Part shown: positions 1 through 8,166 of the stretch, one piece after another | Numbering within the stretch: position 1 is the first letter of the stretch | Layout: the number at the start of each line of letters is the position of its first letter | Assembly (NCBI RefSeq): GCF_001514125.1 | Contig: NZ_KQ948555.1 | Span: forward strand, 62,001 to 126,000 | Length of the DNA stretch: 64,000 bases | Direction: 5' to 3' | Source of the DNA: Streptomyces longwoodensis | Lineage (GTDB): Bacteria > Actinomycetota > Actinomycetes > Streptomycetales > Streptomycetaceae | Made by a program: the position numbers and the translations under genes | The notes under the pieces: generated by a model | The model's database searches: none | Seen by the model: the letters and a program-made list of their open reading frames with translations, nothing else | Told to the model about the DNA's origin: nothing

Positions 1-147
1 CGGCCGGGCGAGCAGCCGCCGGTAGGGGCCCGGCGGACGGGCCGCGCGGGGGCGGAAGTCGACGGTGACCAGGGTGTCGGCGGTGAGGGTGGGGAAGAGG
101 CGGGACGGTGTGCGGGCCGGCTGGTCCCGGCGCATCGACGGTGGCAT
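1..147 (-). CDS. 5' end of an unidentified gene (runs off window)
   Basis: An open frame on the minus strand begins at an ATG at 145-147 (second in-frame ATG at 133-135) and stays open to the window edge, giving about 49 residues beginning MPPSMRRDQPARTPSRLFPT. Codon third positions are strongly G/C, as in a real Streptomyces gene. It is divergent from the LysR regulator at 231, a common arrangement in which the LysR protein controls the neighbour. No family is recognisable from this fragment and it could be spurious. Confidence 0.35.
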   Translation of the reverse strand, partial: MPPSMRRDQPARTPSRLFPTLTADTLVTVDFRPRAARPPGPYRRLLARP

Positions 148-230
148 GACCCCAGGCTCGGGCCGGGGTGATCACCGGGTCCAACACCTGTCCCGCACCG
201 ATTGACACACCCGCGTTGTAAATTCGCGGG

Positions 231-1205
231 ATGTCCGGGACACCCGCCCCCCTCGACCCCCGTCTGCTGCGCGCCTTCCTCGCCGTCGCCGAGGAACTGC
301 ACTTCACGCGCGCCGCGGCCCGCCTGTACGTCGCCCAGCAGGCCCTCAGCCGTGACGTACGGCGGCTGGAGCGGGAGTTGGGCGCGGACCTGTTCCTGCG
401 GACCACCCGCCAGGTCACGCTGACACCGGACGGCGAGCGGCTGGTGCCGTACGCGCGCCGGGTGCTGGCGGCGCAGGACGACCTGCTCGCGGCGTTCCGG
501 CAGGCCCGCCCGCTGCTGGTGGACCTCAACTCGCCGGGCCTGGTCACCGGCCGCGCGGTGCTGCACCTGGCCCGCGAACTCGCCCCGGAACTGGAGCTGA
601 TGGCCCGCTTCGAGAGCGGGCTGACCTGGGCCGCGGCGGAGATCGCGGCGGGTCGGCTGGACGCGTCGTTCGGCCGTTACGCGGGCCTGGACCCGGCGCT
701 GCGGGCGGCGCTTGACCACCAGCCCGTGCGCCACGAGCCGATGGCCGTCCTGCTGCCCGAACACCACCGGCTGGCCGCGCTGGAGGAGGTGCCGCTGGAC
801 GCGCTCGCCGGGGAGCGGGTGTACGCGGGCGCCGGGAACCCGCGCACCCGGGAGTGGACGGACCTCGCCCACCGGCTGTTCCAGGGCCGCGGCATCGAGG
901 TGGCGCCGCCCGCGCCGCTCGCCATCGGTGACGAGGAGTTCCGCCGCATCATCGAGAAGTCGGGCGACCCGGTCCTCGTGGTGGTGGGCTTCCCGGCCCT
1001 GCCCGGCACCGTGCTGCGGCCGCTCGTCGACCCGGTGCCGCTGTCCCCGGTCTCGCTGGTCTGGCGCAAGGGGCTGGTCCACCCCGGCCTCGACGCACTG
1101 CGGCGGGCGGCGGCGCGGCTCACGGCCGAGAGGTCGTGGCTCCGGGTACCCGCCACCGCGTGGATCCCGGCGGTGGACAGGGACGGGGCCTCGGCCGGCA
1201 CATGA
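231..1205 (+). CDS. LysR-family transcriptional regulator
   Basis: 324 residues, normal LysR length. The N-terminal winged helix-turn-helix lies at about residues 9-68 (FLAVAEELHFTRAAARLYVA, then LSRDVRRLERELGADLFLR), followed by a substrate-binding domain at about 92-300. The effector is unknown. The ATG at 231 has no clear ribosome-binding site but sits 6 nt after TAAATT (219-224), a TANNNT -10 box, so the transcript may be leaderless. A perfect TTGACA at 202-207 is too close to pair with that -10. LysR proteins usually autoregulate and act on the divergent gene, here the unknown minus-strand gene starting at 147. Family call is secure; target is inference. Confidence 0.9.
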   Translation: MSGTPAPLDPRLLRAFLAVAEELHFTRAAARLYVAQQALSRDVRRLERELGADLFLRTTRQVTLTPDGERLVPYARRVLAAQDDLLAAFRQARPLLVDLNSPGLVTGRAVLHLARELAPELELMARFESGLTWAAAEIAAGRLDASFGRYAGLDPALRAALDHQPVRHEPMAVLLPEHHRLAALEEVPLDALAGERVYAGAGNPRTREWTDLAHRLFQGRGIEVAPPAPLAIGDEEFRRIIEKSGDPVLVVVGFPALPGTVLRPLVDPVPLSPVSLVWRKGLVHPGLDALRRAAARLTAERSWLRVPATAWIPAVDRDGASAGT

Positions 1206-1263
1206 CGCACCGCGTGACGCACCGCGCGGCGCACCGGCCACCACGCCCGTGGCGCGCCCGCCG

Positions 1264-1650
1264 TCACGCCCGCGTCGCGGCGCGGACCACCGCCGACACG
1301 GCGGCCGTGGCGGCGAGGCTGCCCAGCATGACCAGGGTGACGCCCACCATGAACAGGCCGCTGGCGTCGTCGGACCAGTCCCCGTAGGCGGCGACGGTCA
1401 GGCCGACGGTCGTGCCGGCGACGGCCGCGGCCACGTGGTGCCGGGACGCGGCCCAGTACACGGGCACCAGCAGGCTCAGCACGAGCCCGCCCACCTGCCA
1501 CGCCTCGTACGGCCCGGTCGTCGAACCGTCGGGCTGCACGTCCCGCTGCTGGTCCCACCCCAGCCAGGCGGCCCACAGCGCGCACGACACCCCGGCGAGG
1601 ACCAGGGCGGGGAACAGCCGGGGCACGGGTCTCAGAAGTCCTTGGCTCAT
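1264..1650 (-). CDS. small integral membrane protein, unknown function
   Basis: 128 residues starting MSQGLLRPVPRLFPALVLAG, with about four hydrophobic segments (near residues 11-28, 50-66, 72-90 and 98-122) and little soluble sequence, so an integral membrane protein. The ATG at 1648-1650 is preceded by GGAAGG at good spacing, which decides the start; longer frames upstream have non-coding composition. It lies downstream of nnaR on the same strand with about 95 nt between them and convergent to the LysR gene. No recognisable family or catalytic motif. Confidence 0.7.
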   Translation of the reverse strand: MSQGLLRPVPRLFPALVLAGVSCALWAAWLGWDQQRDVQPDGSTTGPYEAWQVGGLVLSLLVPVYWAASRHHVAAAVAGTTVGLTVAAYGDWSDDASGLFMVGVTLVMLGSLAATAAVSAVVRAATRA

Positions 1651-1745
1651 GCGGCCAGCCTTCCGCGGGGCCGGTCCGCGGAACAGGGCGCGGATACTCA
1701 GACCGACCCGAGTACGTCGGCCCTGGCCCGGCGTGCGCCGAGCCC

Positions 1746-2912
1746 TCACGCGCCCGCGTACTTCGCGTCCGTGGCCGGGTCCAGGGCCAGGCGGTAGCCG
1801 CGTTTGACCACCGTCTGGATCAGCTTCGGGGAGCCCAGGGCCGTGCGCAGGCGGGCCATCGCCGTCTCCACGGCGTGCTCGTCGCGGCCCGCGCCGGGCA
1901 GGGCGCGCAGCAGGTCGGCGCGCGGGACGACCCAGCCGGGGCGGCGGGACAGGGCCCGCAGGAGGGACATGCCGGCCGGGGGGACCGGCTTGAGCTCGCC
2001 GTCCAGGAGGACCGCGTGGCCGCGGATCTCCATGTGGTGGCCGGCCACCGGCAACGAGCGGGCCCGGGACGGGAGTTCCTGGCAGAGCAGCTGCACCAGC
2101 GGGCCGAGGCGGAAGCGGTCCGGCTGCACGGTGTCCACGCCGCGCGCCTGCAGCGGCAGCGCGGTGACCGGTCCCACGCAGGCGGGCACCACGTCGTGGT
2201 GGAACGCGGCCAGCAGGCCGGTCAGCAGGCCCCGTTCCTCCGCGCGGGACAGCAGGGAGGCGGCCGCGGGCGCGCTGGTGAAGGTGACCGCGTCCAGGCC
2301 GCGCGCCACCGTGGCGTCCAGCAGCCGGTCCAGCGGCCCGATGTCCTCCGGCGGCATCCACCGGTACACGGGCACGCCCACCACCTCGGCCCCGCCCTCC
2401 CGCAGCGCCTCCACGAACCCGGGCAGCGGCTCCCCGTGCAGCTGGACGGCGATGCGGCGGCCGTCGACGCCCTCCTCCAGGAGCCGGTCGAGCACCTCGG
2501 CCAGCGACTCGCTGGACGGCGACCACTCCTCGGTCAGCCCGGCGGCCCGTACCGCGCCCTTGACCTTGGGCCCGCGGGCCAGCAGCTCGACCGCGCGCAG
2601 CCGGGCCAGCAGGGCCTCGCCGAGCCCCCACCCGTCGGCGGCCTCGATCCAGCCGCGGAAGCCGATGGCGGTCGTGGCGACGACCACGTCCGGTGCCCGG
2701 TCGATGAGCTGCTGGGTCGCCGCGAGCAGCTCCCCGTCGTCGGCGAGCGGCACGATCCGCAGGGCGGGGGCGTGCTGGACGGCCGCGCCGCGCCGCTGGA
2801 GCAGGGCCCCGAGTTCGTCGGCCCGGCGCGCGGCCGTCACGCCCACGGTGAACCCGGCCAGGGGCCCGTGGTCCGGTCGCTGCTGTTCCTCGTACATGGC
2901 GTCGTCCCGCAT
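1746..2912 (-). CDS. nnaR: HemD-like domain fused to winged-helix regulator (NnaR type)
   Basis: 388 residues. Residues about 20-260 resemble uroporphyrinogen-III synthase (HemD); residues about 285-380 are an OmpR/PhoB-type winged helix (SLLRALSRRPGWVVPRADLL, ending VVKRGYRLALDP). Proteins of this architecture beside narK are known in Streptomyces and mycobacteria as NnaR, a co-activator with GlnR of nitrate/nitrite assimilation; here narK lies directly upstream on the same strand, which fits. Whether the HemD part has enzyme activity or senses a ligand cannot be read from sequence. The ATG at 2912 lacks a good ribosome-binding site; an in-frame ATG at 2897 (MYEEQQRPDHG) preceded by a weak GGGA is an alternative. 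A housekeeping HemD call is unlikely because of the DNA-binding domain and context. Confidence 0.82.
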   Translation of the reverse strand: MRDDAMYEEQQRPDHGPLAGFTVGVTAARRADELGALLQRRGAAVQHAPALRIVPLADDGELLAATQQLIDRAPDVVVATTAIGFRGWIEAADGWGLGEALLARLRAVELLARGPKVKGAVRAAGLTEEWSPSSESLAEVLDRLLEEGVDGRRIAVQLHGEPLPGFVEALREGGAEVVGVPVYRWMPPEDIGPLDRLLDATVARGLDAVTFTSAPAAASLLSRAEERGLLTGLLAAFHHDVVPACVGPVTALPLQARGVDTVQPDRFRLGPLVQLLCQELPSRARSLPVAGHHMEIRGHAVLLDGELKPVPPAGMSLLRALSRRPGWVVPRADLLRALPGAGRDEHAVETAMARLRTALGSPKLIQTVVKRGYRLALDPATDAKYAGA

Positions 2913-2977
2913 TCCAGTGGTCGTCGTGCCGCGGACACCAGGAGGATGCCGCAGTGCCGCAGTGCCCGCATGCCGAT

Positions 2978-3007
2978 CGAGCCTGTCAACGGCGCGTGAC
3001 AGGCTCG
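2978..3007. terminator. perfect stem-loop between narK and nnaR
   Basis: An 11-bp perfect inverted repeat CGAGCCTGTCA / TGACAGGCTCG with an 8-nt loop lies 46 nt after narK and about 65 nt before nnaR on the same strand. It could terminate or attenuate narK transcription or serve as an operator; there is no T-run. A direct repeat of GCCGCAGT flanks it at about 2949-2966. Confidence 0.6.
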
Positions 3008-3053
3008 GTTCGGCTCGATGTCGCCGGTGTTACGGCGCACTTCGGCCGGGCGG

Positions 3054-4442
3054 TCACACCTCCGCGTAGCTGAGCTGCGGCTTCTCCTCAGCTGCGGTCG
3101 CCGTCGCACGCGTAGCGGCGGACGGCTTTCGAAGGTATACGGCCCAGGTGACGGCGAAGCAGGCGGCGTAGAAGGCGAGGAAGGCGACGAACGCGCCGGT
3201 GCCGGAGCCGTAGGAGAGGAAGGACTGGCGGAAAGCGAGGTTGATGCCGACGCCGCCGAGCGCGCCGACCGCGCCGATCAGGCCCATGGACGCGCCGGAC
3301 AGCCGCCGCCCGTACGCCGCGGCCGCCTCGCCCGTCAGGCCCAGGGCGAGGGCCTTGGTGTGGAAGATGCCGGGGATCATCTTGAACGTCGACCCGTTGC
3401 CGAGCCCGCTGAGCACGAACAGCACCACGAAGACCGGCACGAACAGCCCCAGCGACTTCTGCTGGCTGGCGTACACCAGGACGGCCGTCGCGGCGCCCAT
3501 GCCGACGTAGGTGTACAGGCTGATGCGGGCCCCGCCCCAGCGGTCGGCGAGCCGGCCGCCGACGGGGCGGATCAGGGAGCCGAGCAGCGGGCCGATGAAG
3601 GTGAGGTACGCGGCCTGCAGCGGCGTGCGGCCGAACTGGTTGGTGAGCACCTGCCCGAAGGCGAAGCTGTAGCCGATGAACGACCCGAACGTCCCCACGT
3701 AGAGGAACGACATGATCCAGGTGTGTCCGTCGCGGGCCGCGTCCTTGGCGGCGCCGGTGTCGTTCCTGACCTTCTCCAGGTTGTCCATGAAGCGGAAGGC
3801 GAGCAGCGCGGCGAGCAGGATCAGCGGGATGTAGATGCCGAGCAGCACGCGCGGGCCGCCGTTCGCGCCGATGATGGCGAGGGCGATGAGCTGGATGACG
3901 GGGACGCCGATGTTGCCGCCGCCGGCGTTCAGGCCGAGCGCCCAGCCCTTCTTGCGCAGCGGGAAGTAGGCGTTGATGTTGGTCATGGAGGAGGCGAAGT
4001 TGCCGCCGCCGACCCCGGCCAGCAGGCCGACCAGCAGGAACGTCGAGAAGGACGTCCCGGGTTCCATCACCGCGAAGGCCGCGACGGTGGGCACGAGCAG
4101 CAGACCGGCGGAGATGACCGTCCAGTTCCGCCCGCCGAAGACCGCGACGGCGAAGGTGTACGGCACCCGTACGACGGCCCCGACGAGGGTGACCATCGAC
4201 GTGAGCAGGAACTTGTCGGCGGGGGTCAGCCCGTACTCCGGCCCCATGAAGAGCACCAGCACCGACCACAGGGTCCAGACGGAGAACCCGATGTGCTCGG
4301 ACAGGACGGAGAAGAAGAGGTTGCGGCGGGCGATCCGCTCACCGGTCGTGTTCCAGAAGACCTCGTCCTCCGGATCCCAGTGCTCGATCCAACGCCCGCC
4401 CCTGCGCGGGGCCGTGCCGGGGGCTGTGCTCGGGGCTGTCAT
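3054..4442 (-). CDS. narK: nitrate/nitrite transporter, MFS (NarK family)
   Basis: 462 residues, usual for NarK proteins, with about 12 membrane segments. The N-terminal region WIEHWDPEDEVFWNTTGERI is typical of actinobacterial NarK proteins, and the glycine-rich signature segments GLLAGVGGGNFASSMTNINA and GWALGLNAGGGNIGVPV match the nitrate-porter signature. Role: proton-coupled nitrate import and/or nitrite exchange at the cell membrane. The ATG is preceded by GGAGG. nnaR follows on the same strand, implying joint control of nitrogen-oxide use. A possible GlnR half-site lies about 100 nt upstream (4541-4556). Direction of transport cannot be deduced. Confidence 0.93.
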   Translation of the reverse strand: MTAPSTAPGTAPRRGGRWIEHWDPEDEVFWNTTGERIARRNLFFSVLSEHIGFSVWTLWSVLVLFMGPEYGLTPADKFLLTSMVTLVGAVVRVPYTFAVAVFGGRNWTVISAGLLLVPTVAAFAVMEPGTSFSTFLLVGLLAGVGGGNFASSMTNINAYFPLRKKGWALGLNAGGGNIGVPVIQLIALAIIGANGGPRVLLGIYIPLILLAALLAFRFMDNLEKVRNDTGAAKDAARDGHTWIMSFLYVGTFGSFIGYSFAFGQVLTNQFGRTPLQAAYLTFIGPLLGSLIRPVGGRLADRWGGARISLYTYVGMGAATAVLVYASQQKSLGLFVPVFVVLFVLSGLGNGSTFKMIPGIFHTKALALGLTGEAAAAYGRRLSGASMGLIGAVGALGGVGINLAFRQSFLSYGSGTGAFVAFLAFYAACFAVTWAVYLRKPSAATRATATAAEEKPQLSYAEV

Positions 4443-4540
4443 GACGCCTCCACGGTGCTGCGGGACTCAGGTGGTGCGGGGGGATGAGCGCTCCTGGGCC
4501 CCGAAGGTAGGCACCCCGCGTTTCGCTCCTGTGCCGACGG

Positions 4541-4556
4541 GTGACCGCGAGGGAAC
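4541..4556 (+). promoter_or_regulatory. possible GlnR half-box upstream of narK
   Basis: GTGAC-N6-GGAAC matches half of the GlnR box (GTNAC-N6-GAAAC) about 100 nt before the narK start and in the narK/M48 divergent region. The second half of the box is not convincing. A GlnR link is expected because nitrate genes are GlnR targets in Streptomyces, but a half-site of this type occurs by chance. Confidence 0.3.
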
Positions 4557-4574
4557 GTTGCTCTCACTCGGGCG

Positions 4575-4640
4575 GGGGGTGGGGTGAGAGGTGCCGGGGG
4601 GTGGGGTGAGAGGTGCCGGTGGGTGGGGGAGGGGCACCGG
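4575..4640 (+). repeat. G-rich 22-bp tandem repeat, possible quadruplex
   Basis: Two copies of a unit containing GGGGTGAGAGGTGCCGG, 22 bp apart, followed by a third degenerate G-rich stretch to about 4640. Several runs of 3-6 guanines occur on the plus strand. It lies in the 315-bp divergent region between narK (minus) and the M48 gene (plus), where no gene is seen. Confidence 0.55.
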
Positions 4641-4757
4641 GCCCGCCCGCCGGGGCGGTTATTGCCTGCCCCCGGGGTTCACCCGGCGGTAGGATCCGCG
4701 CGTCGTCGGCCCCGTCGGGGGGTTCGGTGGGGCGGCGGGTCCGGTGGGGGGACTGCG

Positions 4758-6371
4758 ATGGGATTCCGGTTGCGCGTGCTGCGCGCGTTCGTGCTGCTGG
4801 CGGGCTTCTTCCTGATGGGGTTCGTGCTGCTGGCGGCCATGGGGGTGCTGGACTGGCTGTTGGTGACACGGGTGTTCGTCGACCGTGCGGAGTGGGCCGC
4901 GGCGACGCTCGTGACCGTCACCCTGATGGTGGCCGTGGCGATCCTGCAGGGCATGCTCGCCTTCCTGCGGGCGGGGCGCCTGGAGACGGAACGGCACGCG
5001 GTCGCGGTGGGGCCCGACGACCAGCCCGAGCTGTGGGACGTCGTCCGGGCCGCCGCCGCGGCGACGGGGGAGCGGCCGCCCGACGAGCTGTACCTCGACG
5101 CGGACGTCAACGCCGGCGTCACCGAGCAGAGCCGCCTGCTGGGCCTGCTGCCCGGTCGGCGCCGCATGTACCTCGGACTGCCGCTGCTCGCCGGCCTGAC
5201 CGTCCCGCAGCTCCGTGGCGTCCTCGCCCACGAGTTCGGGCACTACGCGCACCTCGACACCCGGCTCGGCGGTGTGATCGTGCGCGGTCGTGCGGCGGTG
5301 CTGCACACGGTCGACGTGTTCGGGCGGAACGACACCTGGTTCCACCGTGCCGCGGGCCTGCTGTACGTCACCTACGCCCACCTGTTCCTGCGCACCTCGC
5401 AGGCCGTGGGCCGCGAACAGGAACGCGCCGCCGACCGGAGCGCCGCCCGGCACGCGGGGCGGGACGCCACCGCCGCCGCACTGCGCGCGCTGCCGGTCCT
5501 GGAAGCTGCGCACGACCACTACCTCACGGCCTACGCCGGAATGGGCGAGCCGGTGGGTGCCCTGCCGCAGCCGGGAGAGGTGTACGGCGGGTTCCGCCGC
5601 ATGGTCGACGCCCGGTCACCCGAGGGCGTCGCCGAGCTGTCCGCCGGACGGCGCCCGCCGCGCCCGCACCGCTACGACTCCCACCCGCCGATCGCCGAAC
5701 GGGTCGCCGCGGTCGAGGCGTTGCCCGACGACGGCCGGGCCACCGAACTGGACGACCCGCGGTCCGCGCTCACCCTGCTGCGCCACGCGGAGGAGGTCTT
5801 CACGGCGCTGGAGGCGTGCACGCTGCCCGCCGAGGCCGTCGGGTTGCCCCGCATGGACTGGGACGACCTGGTCATGGCCCGGGCCGTCGTCGACGCCGAG
5901 CAGTGGGCCCGGCCCTTGCGGGTCGCGGTGGCCAGGGCCGTGCGCGCGGAGGGGGCCGACACCGGCGGCGCACCGGCCGGGCCGGTCGAGGACGACGCGC
6001 TGCCCGGTCTGGAGGACGTGCTGGACGCCTTCGACCGCGGCTTGTTGTGGGGGGAGATCGCCGAGCGGATGCCCCGGCCCCACCAGGCGGCACGGCTGAC
6101 CGGGGCGTCGGCCCGCACCTTCATGCGGCCCCGCGTCTTCGACGGCCTCGCCGGTCTGGTCCACCTGCGTCTCGTCCAGGGCGGGCAGGCCACCCCCGAC
6201 GTGGCCTGGGCGGGTCGGCCCGGGCTCGCGCTGCCCGACGAGTGGGAGCAGGGCATGGACGACGCCCTCGACGCGGCCGTCGCCGACACCCCGGACTCGG
6301 CGCCGCTGCGCGCCCTCCTGGCCGGCGTCGGGTCCGGCTCCACCGCCGACCCGGTGGTCAGTGCCGGCTGA
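4758..6371 (+). CDS. M48-family membrane zinc metalloprotease
   Basis: 537 residues. Two N-terminal membrane segments (about 8-38 and 46-70) precede the catalytic domain. The zinc motif is HEFGH at residues 158-162 with the third ligand in ERAAD at 222-226, as in M48 (HtpX/Ste24-like) peptidases that degrade membrane proteins or act in envelope quality control. The C-terminal about 200 residues have no recognisable domain. The ATG at 4758 follows a GGGGGGA stretch with 5-nt spacing; the frame is open further upstream but that part is repetitive and non-coding. Divergent from narK. Substrate unknown. Confidence 0.85.
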   Translation: MGFRLRVLRAFVLLAGFFLMGFVLLAAMGVLDWLLVTRVFVDRAEWAAATLVTVTLMVAVAILQGMLAFLRAGRLETERHAVAVGPDDQPELWDVVRAAAAATGERPPDELYLDADVNAGVTEQSRLLGLLPGRRRMYLGLPLLAGLTVPQLRGVLAHEFGHYAHLDTRLGGVIVRGRAAVLHTVDVFGRNDTWFHRAAGLLYVTYAHLFLRTSQAVGREQERAADRSAARHAGRDATAAALRALPVLEAAHDHYLTAYAGMGEPVGALPQPGEVYGGFRRMVDARSPEGVAELSAGRRPPRPHRYDSHPPIAERVAAVEALPDDGRATELDDPRSALTLLRHAEEVFTALEACTLPAEAVGLPRMDWDDLVMARAVVDAEQWARPLRVAVARAVRAEGADTGGAPAGPVEDDALPGLEDVLDAFDRGLLWGEIAERMPRPHQAARLTGASARTFMRPRVFDGLAGLVHLRLVQGGQATPDVAWAGRPGLALPDEWEQGMDDALDAAVADTPDSAPLRALLAGVGSGSTADPVVSAG

Positions 6372-6645
6372 CTTCCGTCGCCACAGGGCCCCTCGGCTCC
6401 CGCCTCGACACCACCGTCCGCAGCGCGTTCCACGCCACCCACGGGTCCTCGAAGCGCTCCCGCAGGGTGTGCTCGTCTCCTCGCTCATGCCCCCAGCCAA
6501 TTCCCGCCCCCACCCCCCGGCCCATCGCCCGGACGCGCGCCCGCATACGCGCGTGTCCACCTCCACCCCGCGTGGGACCCGCCCCGCCCGGGGACTTCCG
6601 GCCGTACTCCCGGGCGGGCACTGTGAGAGGGGGAACGAAGGACAC
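6358..6645 (-). CDS. possible small conserved-looking protein (uncertain)
   Basis: A minus-strand frame ending at 6358 encodes a plausible C-terminus, LRERFEDPWVAWNALRTVVS then RREPRG, with nearly all third positions G/C in a stretch that carries no plus-strand gene. It is convergent with and overlaps the M48 gene by 14 bp. The start is unclear: the ATG at 6645 gives 95 residues but the first 40 are low-complexity; an ATG near 6525 or a GTG is also possible, none with a clear ribosome-binding site. Otherwise the 6372-6682 gap holds only the upstream region of the CGNR gene. Confidence 0.35.
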   Translation of the reverse strand: MSFVPPLTVPAREYGRKSPGGAGPTRGGGGHARMRARVRAMGRGVGAGIGWGHERGDEHTLRERFEDPWVAWNALRTVVSRREPRGPVATEVSRH

Positions 6646-6682
6646 CGGGGGGAACTGCTCCTACCTAGGCGGTGACAGGCAC

Positions 6683-7291
6683 ATGGCACCGGGTACGGCC
6701 ACGGCCCCGCACGAGCCGCGCTTCGACGCAGGACGTCTCTGTCTCGATCTGCTGGCGACCGCGCACCCCGTCGAACGGCTGCACTCCCTGCCCCCGTTGT
6801 ACGCCTGGATCACCGCCTCGGGACTCGTCCCGCAGGGCACCCTCCTGCCTGCGGCGGACCTGTCGTGGGTGACGGCGTTCCGGGAACTGCGCGGATGCGT
6901 CGGACAGTTGGTCCACGCCTCCCTGACCCCGGACCACCGCGCCCCCGCGGCCCCCGCCCTGTCCCCGGCCCTGGCCCGCCTCAACGACCTCGCCCGCGCC
7001 GCCACCCCGGCCCCCCGCGCCATACGGGAGGAAGACGGCACCCTCGTACGGCGGTTGGACGCTGCCCCGGAGTGCGCCGCCCTGCTCGCCGTCGTCGCGC
7101 GGGACGCGGTCGAGCTGCTGACCGACCCGGTCGCGCGGGCCGCGCTGCGGCAGTGCGCGGGGGACAACTGCCCGCTGGTGTACGTCGACACCTCCCGCGG
7201 CCGCCGCAGACGCTGGTGCTCCAGCGAGGTCTGCGGGAACCGCGAGCGGGTCGCCCGGCACCGCCGGCGCACCGCCGTCACCCGCGGCTGA
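6683..7291 (+). CDS. CGNR zinc-finger (ABATE-type) protein
   Basis: 202 residues. An N-terminal ABATE-like domain (about 10-140, beginning FDAGRLCLDLLATAHPVERL) is followed by a CGNR zinc finger near the C-terminus: CAGDNCPLVYVDTSRGRRRR and then WCSSEVCGNRERVARHR, supplying the cysteine pairs and the CGNR signature. Such proteins are putative transcription regulators with stress-related roles; the target is unknown. The ATG at 6683 is preceded only by a weak purine stretch. It lies about 300 nt upstream of sigU on the same strand. Confidence 0.85.
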   Translation: MAPGTATAPHEPRFDAGRLCLDLLATAHPVERLHSLPPLYAWITASGLVPQGTLLPAADLSWVTAFRELRGCVGQLVHASLTPDHRAPAAPALSPALARLNDLARAATPAPRAIREEDGTLVRRLDAAPECAALLAVVARDAVELLTDPVARAALRQCAGDNCPLVYVDTSRGRRRRWCSSEVCGNRERVARHRRRTAVTRG

Positions 7292-7590
7292 GAAGCGGAG
7301 GGATCGTGTCCGACACGTCGGGCATGCCGTCGATCGGCCGCTTCGTCCCCGCCCGGCCGTCGAGTGATCTCGCTTACACCTCGTTTGCCCCCGGCGTACC
7401 GCGGGGAGGGTGCGCGATCTTGTCGGTGTGGCGGATCTGTAAAGAATTGGGTGGGGGAATGTGCGTTCATGTCCCCCTCGTCATGACACCCCGAAGAAAT
7501 CTGTCGCCCAGGTTTGAACATCCCGCAGCTCACGTCCGTACCGGTGGGGGAGCGACCGACTGGGGGAACCCCCGGACACCGGAGGTGGGC

Positions 7591-8166
7591 GTGCGCAAGG
7601 ATGCGGCCGTGGCCAATGAACGTGGATCGAGGGCCCGACATCGCATGTCCCAGCCCTCGGAACCTGACGAGGAGCTGATGCGCGCCCTCTACCGGGAGCA
7701 CGCCGGCCCCCTCCTTGCGTACGTCCTGCGACTGGTCGCCGGAGACCGGCAGCGCGCCGAGGACGTCGTGCAGGAAACGCTCATCCGTGCCTGGAAGAAC
7801 GCCGGTCAGCTCAACCGGGCGACCGGATCGGTACGCCCCTGGCTGGTGACGGTCGCGCGCCGCATCGTCATCGACGGCCACCGCAGCCGGCAGGCCCGGC
7901 CGCAGGAGGTCGACCCGTCGCCGCTGGAGGTCATCCCCGCGGAGGACGAGATCGACAAGGCGCTGTGGTTGATGACCCTGTCGGACGCGCTGGACGACCT
8001 GACCCCGGCCCACCGGGAGGTGCTCGTCGAGACCTATTTCAAGGGGCGTACGGTCAACGAGGCGGCCGAAACCCTGGGCATACCCAGCGGCACCGTCCGC
8101 TCCCGGGTGTTCTACGCCCTGCGGTCGATGAAGCTGGCACTGGAGGAGCGGGGGGTGACGGCGTGA
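7591..8166 (+). CDS. sigU: ECF RNA polymerase sigma factor (SigU type)
   Basis: 191 residues from a GTG preceded by GGAGG with 5-nt spacing. Sigma region 2 is at about residues 38-105 (LYREHAGPLLAYVLRLVAGD; RAEDVVQETLIRAWKNA) and region 4 at about 130-180 (LTPAHREVLVETYFKGRTVN, then IPSGTVRSRVFYALRSMK). The next gene, a zinc anti-sigma factor, overlaps the stop by one base (TGATG), so the two are made together. The pair and its neighbours match the SigU/RsuA locus of Streptomyces, where excess SigU disturbs differentiation and secretion. The 300 nt upstream hold no gene; an IR GGGGGAACCCCC lies at 7562-7573 but no clear ECF promoter was found. Confidence 0.88.
   Translation: MRKDAAVANERGSRARHRMSQPSEPDEELMRALYREHAGPLLAYVLRLVAGDRQRAEDVVQETLIRAWKNAGQLNRATGSVRPWLVTVARRIVIDGHRSRQARPQEVDPSPLEVIPAEDEIDKALWLMTLSDALDDLTPAHREVLVETYFKGRTVNEAAETLGIPSGTVRSRVFYALRSMKLALEERGVTA

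Noticed and set aside
2913-3053. Short minus-strand ORF starting near 2967 between narK and nnaR
   Set aside because: Overlaps the nnaR start, has no ribosome-binding site and crosses the stem-loop.
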